Part shown: positions 59,101 through 64,000 of the stretch, one piece after another
Numbering within the stretch: the first letter of the stretch is position 1
Layout: each line of letters begins with the position of its first letter
Source: Tubiluchus corallicola
Lineage: Eukaryota > Priapulida > Priapulimorpha > Priapulimorphida > Tubiluchidae
Length of the DNA: 64,000 nucleotides
Reading direction: 5' to 3'
Assembly (NCBI GenBank): GCA_030141605.1
Contig: JAQGDQ010000327.1
Location: 62,001-126,000 of the forward strand
Program-made: the position numbers and the translations under genes
The notes under the pieces: generated by a model
Databases searched by the model: none
What the model was told of the DNA's origin: nothing
The model's input: only the letters and a program-made list of their open reading frames with translations

Positions 59101-61829
59101 CATTTCTTGCACAATTTGTGACGCGGAAGCATGCAGAAAAATTTCAATTGCAGTATCCAATGGCTACAGAAACCATACTCTACTCGACGTATATGGACGA
59201 TAGCATGGATTCAGCCATCGACGATGAACAAGGCATAGAGCTCTACAGTCAGTTGTCCGGTCTTTGGGAAAAGGCTGGCATGCGAGCTCGTAAATGGTTA
59301 TCAAATTCACCTGTAGTGTTAGCCGAGATACCACAAGAGGAGAGAGCATCAGAAATTAACTTAGATGAAGGACTTCTTCCGAGTATAAAAACACTTGGAG
59401 TACTGTGGCTGGCAAAGGAAGATGTTTTCACCTTCAAACCAAAATCCATAGACATCGACAATTTCTTATTTACCAAGCGTAATATACTGAGGAAGTTCGC
59501 TACAATATTTGATCCATTGGGATTTCTGGCAGCATTTCTCGTTCGAGGGAAAATTATCATGCAGGAAATGTGGACAGCCGGTTTAGGATGGGACGACGAG
59601 CTTGACGAAAACTTGCAATGGAAAGCCAAAATGTGGTTTACAGAATTGATCGAGATGCCAGAAATTCATATTCCGAGATGTTTGGTCACGGAGGGGGGGG
59701 GTACAGATTCATGCACACTGCACACATTCGTAGATGCATCGCAAGAAGCCTATGCAGCAGTTAGCTATCTACGTTGTACCTATCCTGATGGAACTATATC
59801 GTGTAGACTCATCGCAGCAAAGTCTCGTGTAGCCCCTCTGATTGCAATTAGTATTCCACGACTAGAAATGATGGCTGCAATACTGGGGCTAAGGCTTACG
59901 GACCACATAGCTGGTGCACTAAACATGGAACTAAAAAATGCAATTTTTTGGTGTGATAGTATGAACGTTTTATGGTGGATAAGGAGTAGAAGTCGCACAC
60001 TGAAACCGTTCATCGCTAATCGTATAGGCGAAATTCAGAGTCAAACATTTCCACATCAATGGCGGCATGTCACATCAAAAGAGAATGCTGCTGATGCTGT
60101 GACTAGAGGGAAAACTGCAAATCAACTTATTAATGATGAAAAATGGTGGAGAGGACCGAAATTTCTTCACAAGAACGAGCAAGAATGGCCATCTAAAATT
60201 ATAGAATTTCAGCAAGTGGATGACGCAGAACTTAGAAAGCCAACAAAAATTAGACATGTATCTAATCGTGAAACTGCTGAAACTTACATTACTGGACCAA
60301 TACAAAACCAGGATGACAATTGGCGTCTAAAACCTGAGCGGTTTTCCAGTTGGTTACGACTGATTCGAGTACAAGCATGGGTACATCGTTTTCTAGAAAA
60401 CTGTCGTGATTCAAAACTGCACAAGAAGTTTGGAGAATTAGAGTCAGACGAATTGCAAGACGTTGAGATAAGCATTGTACGAAACATGCAACTTGAAGCC
60501 TTTTCACTGGAATACAAATTACTCCAGAATAACCAACAGTTGCCGAAGAATAGCAATTTATTAAAGCTGCAACCTAGATTAGACGAGGATGGAGTTATTC
60601 GCAGCGAAGGACGTCTCATTCACGCAGAATACTTATCGTACGATGCACGCCATCCGATCATTCTGCCTAAGAATAACTGGGTAACCAAGTTGATAATTGG
60701 ACATCATCATGAAAAAGCTCATCATGCAATAGGGGTGAATCAGACTCTTGCTTCACTGTCAGCTCGATATTGGGTAATCTCTGGCAGGGAAGAAATCAGA
60801 AAATTTGAGAAAGAATGTGCAAAATGCCGTAAGCAGAAAGCTCAAACTGCAACGCAAGTGATGGCACCAATTCCAGAGATCAGAGTGAAACTGCCTTTAC
60901 GAGCTTTTGCTAGGACAGCAGTGGATTTTGCTGGACCTTTTATTACAGTTCAAGGAAGAGGAAAACGTCGACAGAAACGCTATCTTTGCCTCTTCACTTG
61001 TATGACATCGCGGGCAGTGCATTTAGAGATAGCCTTTGGCCTTGATACTGATTCGTTCTTAAACGCCTTCTATCGCATGGTCAATCGCAGAGGTTTGCCA
61101 ACTGAGATGCTTTCTGACAACGGTTTAAACTTCGTAGGAGCGAACAATGAACTACAAAGTCTATTAGCGAAATTAGACGAAGAGAAGATTCAACGGACAT
61201 CTGCAAACCAAGGTATCAAGTGGCATTTTAACCCACCATTAGCACCACATTTTGGAGGAGCCTATGAAATAATGGTAAAAGCCTCAAAACGAGCCATATT
61301 CGCTATTCTCGGAAACGCTGACGTCACGGATGAAGAACTCATGACAGCATTTACCGGAGCAGAAGCACTATTAAATTCGAGACCATTGACGTACCAAACA
61401 GCAGATGAGAAAGATGACATTCCCTTGACGCCAAACCATTTTTTATTTGGGCAAGTTGGTGGACAATTCGCGCCCGAATCAGTGGATAACACAGACTTTA
61501 ATCCTAGAAAGCGTTGGAGGCGTGTCCAAGAATTAATACGTCACTTTTGGAAAAGATGGATGCGAGAGTGGCTTCCAGGACTCAACAGACGCAGTAAATG
61601 GAATCGTGTGCAGAGATACATTCAAGTAAACGACATCGTACTTGTTATATCTCCAAATACACCTAGAGGACAGTGGCCTATGGGACGCATACTAGAAGTC
61701 TACCCTGGTAGCGACGGGCACACTCGAGTTGCAAAACTGAAGATTGGCAATAGTGAACTTGCACGACCAATCACCAAACTCTGTCCACTGGAGTTCATTG
61801 AGGAAGAGAAACCCGACAATCAAAAGTGA
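56109..61829 (+). CDS. BEL/Pao gag-pol polyprotein, intact 1906 codons
   Basis: A single uninterrupted frame encodes the whole element. Approximate order: coiled-coil N-terminus (1-120), Gag DUF1759 region ('SIPVFNGDKKSYENWKAAF', about 235-430), Cys-His knuckles ('CKVCNGPHGVWRC', 'CYRCLGSDHQGQTC', about 450-515), aspartic protease 'LLDDAST' (about 610), reverse transcriptase with 'YSTYMDDSMDS' (YMDD at about 1028), RNase H 'HTFVDASQEAY' (about 1205) and 'NAADAVTRG' (about 1326), integrase with an HHCC zinc site (about 1532-1573) and D,D,E residues in 'VDFAGPF', 'LSDNGLNF' and 'GGAYEIMV' (about 1606, 1669, 1719), and a C-terminal integrase-associated domain (about 1800-1895). No env. All catalytic residues seen are intact, so it may still be mobile. 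Confidence 0.97.
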   Translation: MSQQQQSAGKDNDGVRSAKIINTSRQELKAEKASAKSALTKLKNKLLQLISQEVHQDEWETRQNILDLFDKIDEAQSRAMSVVENLLENYLADETGGQKIEECIDEVIDELEKLSDEYATVYSKAQVYLQTLKLGHGGGSTATARASANIESDKMHSPWATPPAKPLGSDIPTTSATEHYNVKAELYEEAHFDSEQREFSNTSGTRHQPADRYNTAATVQHVDVSIGVDMWRQLKRVSIPVFNGDKKSYENWKAAFCACIDSAPATAEYKLLQLRQYLSGEALKVIENLGHSAVAYQAAKERLDRKYGGRRRQVALQLEELERFRPIRTEHAKEIEKFADLLDLTLVNLQEAGRHEELGNGSLYAKLKKKMPESMLAQFQRWLFEKRRAENVISLREWIIREAEFYTIAHETVYGLGASNLDTKPKPRSYFGTTGDNQEAAVSRSSQSQRLCKVCNGPHGVWRCDEFRKMSIPQRWDSAKRLNLCYRCLGSDHQGQTCPRSRVCGIDSCKYNHNRFLHSSKEVRENNSHLAATNKNYNNAVGSTPSSTKPAAEDGSSHRSSTSTIPPDKQNSAVTMTSGNPKIVEKIMLRTIPIIVKNGNRKLTINALLDDASTRSYINSGVAAELGLEGETQQINVNVLNGQTKVFETRPVTFNLQSVNGQLDMKFSALTAERVTGNLNVINWNECSHKWDHLKAIEFPKLGRRLIVDMLIGSDYTDLHYSYRDVRGKPGEPIARLTPLGWTCIGQPNDCDSYRVRTNFVHTYFSAEASEIRLDEMLQQFWQIDSAGTMPSCRILDIDAENALAKVEKSMKMTDGHYEVCIPWKDNSVELPSAKLSYEKALKRLQSTEKRLLKNPEVAKIYEDNIQQYVKKGYIRQVTSLEDQQCGRWFLPHFPIIRPDRETTKVRTVFDSSEECDGVSLNDVISPGPKLQRDLFDVLLRFRKNPVALVSDIAEMYLMIKIVPEDRVYHRFLWRNFENRQPDQYEFERVVFGVNASPFLAQFVTRKHAEKFQLQYPMATETILYSTYMDDSMDSAIDDEQGIELYSQLSGLWEKAGMRARKWLSNSPVVLAEIPQEERASEINLDEGLLPSIKTLGVLWLAKEDVFTFKPKSIDIDNFLFTKRNILRKFATIFDPLGFLAAFLVRGKIIMQEMWTAGLGWDDELDENLQWKAKMWFTELIEMPEIHIPRCLVTEGGGTDSCTLHTFVDASQEAYAAVSYLRCTYPDGTISCRLIAAKSRVAPLIAISIPRLEMMAAILGLRLTDHIAGALNMELKNAIFWCDSMNVLWWIRSRSRTLKPFIANRIGEIQSQTFPHQWRHVTSKENAADAVTRGKTANQLINDEKWWRGPKFLHKNEQEWPSKIIEFQQVDDAELRKPTKIRHVSNRETAETYITGPIQNQDDNWRLKPERFSSWLRLIRVQAWVHRFLENCRDSKLHKKFGELESDELQDVEISIVRNMQLEAFSLEYKLLQNNQQLPKNSNLLKLQPRLDEDGVIRSEGRLIHAEYLSYDARHPIILPKNNWVTKLIIGHHHEKAHHAIGVNQTLASLSARYWVISGREEIRKFEKECAKCRKQKAQTATQVMAPIPEIRVKLPLRAFARTAVDFAGPFITVQGRGKRRQKRYLCLFTCMTSRAVHLEIAFGLDTDSFLNAFYRMVNRRGLPTEMLSDNGLNFVGANNELQSLLAKLDEEKIQRTSANQGIKWHFNPPLAPHFGGAYEIMVKASKRAIFAILGNADVTDEELMTAFTGAEALLNSRPLTYQTADEKDDIPLTPNHFLFGQVGGQFAPESVDNTDFNPRKRWRRVQELIRHFWKRWMREWLPGLNRRSKWNRVQRYIQVNDIVLVISPNTPRGQWPMGRILEVYPGSDGHTRVAKLKIGNSELARPITKLCPLEFIEEEKPDNQK

Positions 61830-62155
61830 AGTTTCTACAAATACTGCAGATGATCTGGACCACTGAAAATTATTACTATGATTTTGCGATTATTCGTTTT
61901 CGTACTACTTGCTAAAGTTTGCAAGAATTTTGTTTTTTGTAGTTAAACGTAAACGTCATGTAGCACAGAATGGAAAATTTTAATTACCGAATGTTAGAAT
62001 AACTTGAAACTTGTAACTCAAAACTTAAAATTTAGCTTCCACTGCTATGTGTATTGATGGTTAAATGGAAAATTAAGTAGTTTAGTAGAACTAGTTACAC
62101 TGTTGATTTTGACTAGATTAATAGATTTTGTTGATATGTTTTGTTAAAACTTATC
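61830..62155 (+). other. BEL/Pao 3' untranslated region
   Basis: AT-rich sequence between the gag-pol stop and the polypurine tract, with no second open frame, so no envelope gene. Confidence 0.8.
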
Positions 62156-62169
62156 AAAGAGGGGGGAAA
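62156..62169 (+). other. BEL/Pao polypurine tract
   Basis: AAAGAGGGGGGAAA lies directly before the 3' LTR. It is the RNase H-resistant primer for plus-strand DNA synthesis in LTR elements. Confidence 0.92.
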
Positions 62170-62389
62170 TGTTCGGAAGATTTCTCTCTGCTTGCCCTTT
62201 AATCTAAAGTTGTACTTATTTAGAATTGCCTGTAAAACTTGGCTTCGTTACATGCATTTAGTAGGTCAACCAATCAGAATTGAGCACGTTTTTTAGTCTA
62301 CTCATTGGAAGCGAAGAAATCGCCACGTATTTGATTTGTTCTGTAAAATTGAATTTAAAATAAAAGTTTTTGGGATTTACTTCAAAACA
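62170..62389 (+). mobile_element. BEL/Pao 3' LTR
   Basis: Runs from TGTTCGG to TTCAAAACA, giving TGTT...AACA inverted ends. It is followed by GATAG, matching the left flank. The first 209 bp match the 5' LTR nearly perfectly; the final 11 bases are unique to this copy. Confidence 0.9.
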
Positions 62390-62394
62390 GATAG
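62390..62394. repeat. Target site duplication, right copy (GATAG)
   Basis: The second GATAG; the Gypsy integrase frame resumes here. Confidence 0.85.
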
Positions 62395-63084
62395 CACAGG
62401 TAGAAAACCAGGATAGGGAAATCGCAATGTTAGACATGCTTACAGCATATCGGGATACACCACATCCCGCAACATGCGTCTCACCTTATAAAGCACTAAA
62501 TAATCGAAATGTTGGAAGCAATCTATGCTACCAATCGCCAGATGGAGGAAAAGGATACCAGGATGTAGAAATAGATCAGAATGATAAAGAATATGAAGAA
62601 TGTAGAATGAAGAATAATGAAGAATGTAGGAAGAAGCAACAAACATACACTAATGCTAGGAGATTACGTCTTAGTGAAACAGAGGAAAATTAACAAATGG
62701 ACATCCCCATTCGAACCAATTTTATACACGATTACAAACATAAAAGGATCCCAAATTACAGCTAGGAGAACCACAGATGGGAAGGAAATCACACGTGACT
62801 CATCGCATTTTAAACTTGTCAATATGCTAATGAACATGGCAGAGAAGATAGTTACAGAAGACAAACGTGAAGAATACATAACACGATTTCAGAAAAAATC
62901 TGATTTGAAACAACAGCCTATTCACACAGAAGATGGTTGTTCACCGATTGGCGAGTCGCATAAACAGTCTAACACCACTTGTGATACCAATGCTACTGCA
63001 GAAGAAAGTTCCGTGGAAGGAGTACGGCGATCTAATCGACAGAAACTTTTACCCAGGAAATTTCAAGACTTTGTAATGACGTAA
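62395..63084 (+). pseudogene. Gypsy element, 3' part of pol
   Basis: Two frames continue the integrase after the BEL/Pao insertion: 'LTAYRDTPHPATCVSPYKAL' (from about 62440), a shift near 62660, then 'GDYVLVKQRKINKW' and 'SQITARRTTDGKEITRDSSH', ending 'RRSNRQKLLPRKFQDFVMT' and a stop. This is the usual end of pol in Gypsy elements of this clade. The frameshift means it is inactive independently of the insertion. Confidence 0.9.
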
Positions 63085-63342
63085 AGTTACAAGATCAAGA
63101 TGAAAAGAGTTTGGTTATCAAATGTTACGTTTGAATCAGATTACTTAGTTGCATTGATCTACATTGTATTACATTTAATTGAAACAAAAGAATTACAGTT
63201 GCAAACAATTTTTTGTTATGTCAGAATATTTTAAGTAAGCTTAATCCAAGACTGATTTGTATCATGTGCGAGTTCGATACTATGTTGTTCAATGTCAAGT
63301 TTGAAATTTTGTTTATTGTTACTCATTTTATGTTCTTTTCTC

Positions 63343-63497
63343 AAAAAAGGGAAGTAATGTAGTGATTAGGAAATAAAATGAGCCGAACTGCGATGTTTTC
63401 GTAGCAAAAGATGTGCTCGATTGAGGCACCAGGCAAAGAAGAAAGAAATCAAGTTTATCTTGTAATTTTCTATATTTTAGCCACAGTAGACACAACA
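63343..63497 (+). mobile_element. Gypsy polypurine tract and short 3' LTR (tentative)
   Basis: AAAAAAGGGAAG at 63343-63354 resembles a polypurine tract, and TGTAGTGATTAGG begins at 63358. An end at CACAACA (63497) would give a short LTR of about 140 bp with TG...CA ends. No 5' LTR is available to confirm the limits. Confidence 0.5.
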
Positions 63498-63652
63498 CTA
63501 GTCAGCTTCAAAAGTCTACTAAAATACCTTTTTGAAAAACAAAAATGTAAACAGGCAAGTGTAAATAATACTCAAGTTGAAACTGATGTAAAATTTTGAG
63601 TAAATAAGTAATGAGATAAAGTAATTGTCTAGTGCGTATAAAATATGCTTAC

Positions 63653-63773
63653 CTTCGGTAATGTGTACAATGTGAGGATGGTTAAGGCAACTCATTATCT
63701 CTATTTCTCTTTTTATCCTTACCAAATCCAAATCATTTTCAATCCTTGCTTTCCTAATCGTCTTGATAGCAAC
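63653..63773 (-). CDS. NUAK-family kinase exon (VAIK lysine, helix C)
   Basis: Acceptor CTATCTAG, donor GTAAGC, 40 codons plus one base. It encodes '[20 protein letters not shown]', '[20 protein letters not shown]' and the first base of a Val codon completed at 33278. The Lys in 'VAIK' (ATP anchoring) and the Glu of helix C in 'KREIEIM' are present; 'REIEIMS-LNHPHI' is close to NUAK1/2. The preceding exon, with the glycine loop, is outside the window. The Gypsy 3' end lies about 150 bp away. Confidence 0.93.
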
Positions 63774-64000
63774 CTAGATAGAGATGGTGTAATATTAATC
63801 TTGACTTTTATAAAACTTCCGATAGGTCGTCCATTTAGATTTAGATGCTATATAAATGTATTTCTCGATAGCCGGCCTTCCGACTGCACTTAGGTATTAC
63901 ACATGCACACAGATTATGCGCCCACTATAACCAACAATCTTTTTTTCGGGTGCCTATGACAAAAACAAAAACGGCCCACACATCATGGTAATCCCATTTA
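63774..64000. other. Start of the next upstream kinase intron
   Basis: AT-rich intron sequence continuing past the right edge. The exon with the glycine-rich loop was not found in these 227 bases. Confidence 0.6.

Noticed and set aside
57283-61492. Minus-strand frames up to 128 codons within the BEL/Pao gene
   Set aside because: Antisense shadows of an intact gag-pol gene.

Overview
This window is animal nuclear DNA, not bacterial or viral. It is AT-rich and rich in microsatellites, with short exons bounded by GT/AG splice sites and kilobase-sized introns. The one recognisable host gene is a protein kinase of the NUAK (AMPK-related) family on the minus strand. The mobile elements suggest a marine or other invertebrate with an active retrotransposon load: BEL/Pao and Gypsy LTR elements, a LINE with a virus-like 2A motif, LINE families with unusual reverse transcriptase boxes, a Penelope-type GIY-YIG fragment, tRNA-derived SINEs and a pogo-like MITE. 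The species cannot be named from the sequence.

Host gene. Six exons were placed by joining conserved kinase subdomains across GT/AG introns in compatible phase: 63773-63653 (VAIK lysine and helix C), 33278-33127 (hinge), 24236-24171 (HRDLKLEN), 19930-19811 (DFG, T-loop, APE), 19033-18898 (subdomain IX) and 7279-5835 (end of the kinase domain, long low-complexity tail, stop). They give 679 codons plus a stop. The N-terminus with the glycine loop lies beyond the right edge. The introns are about 30.4, 8.9, 4.2, 0.8 and 11.6 kb.

Layout, left to right. 1-5800: downstream flank or 3'UTR, with LINE fragments, an AAT/ATT microsatellite and a large foldback (5145-5795) just past the kinase stop. 7.3-18.9 kb intron: a pogo-like MITE, LINE and SINE fragments, then a cluster (10.6-16.5 kb) of an unrecognised composite repeat with (TA)n, GTGGT-rich minisatellite blocks and a perfect 134-bp palindrome. 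19-33 kb introns: a broken LINE with its own 605-bp insertion, LINE 3' ends, a Penelope-like fragment and SINEs. 33.3-63.6 kb intron: an RTE-like LINE tail, an LTR with a tRNA-Pro primer site, an unclassified degraded coding block, a minus-strand LINE with a 2A-like motif, a minus-strand BEL/Pao element whose gag is split by a LINE, and a degraded plus-strand Gypsy element into which a young BEL/Pao element with an intact 1906-codon gag-pol gene has inserted (5-bp target duplication GATAG).

The kinase exons work together as one gene. Everything else is best read as successive layers of insertions in its introns and 3' flank; the most recent visible event is the BEL/Pao insertion at 55760-62389.
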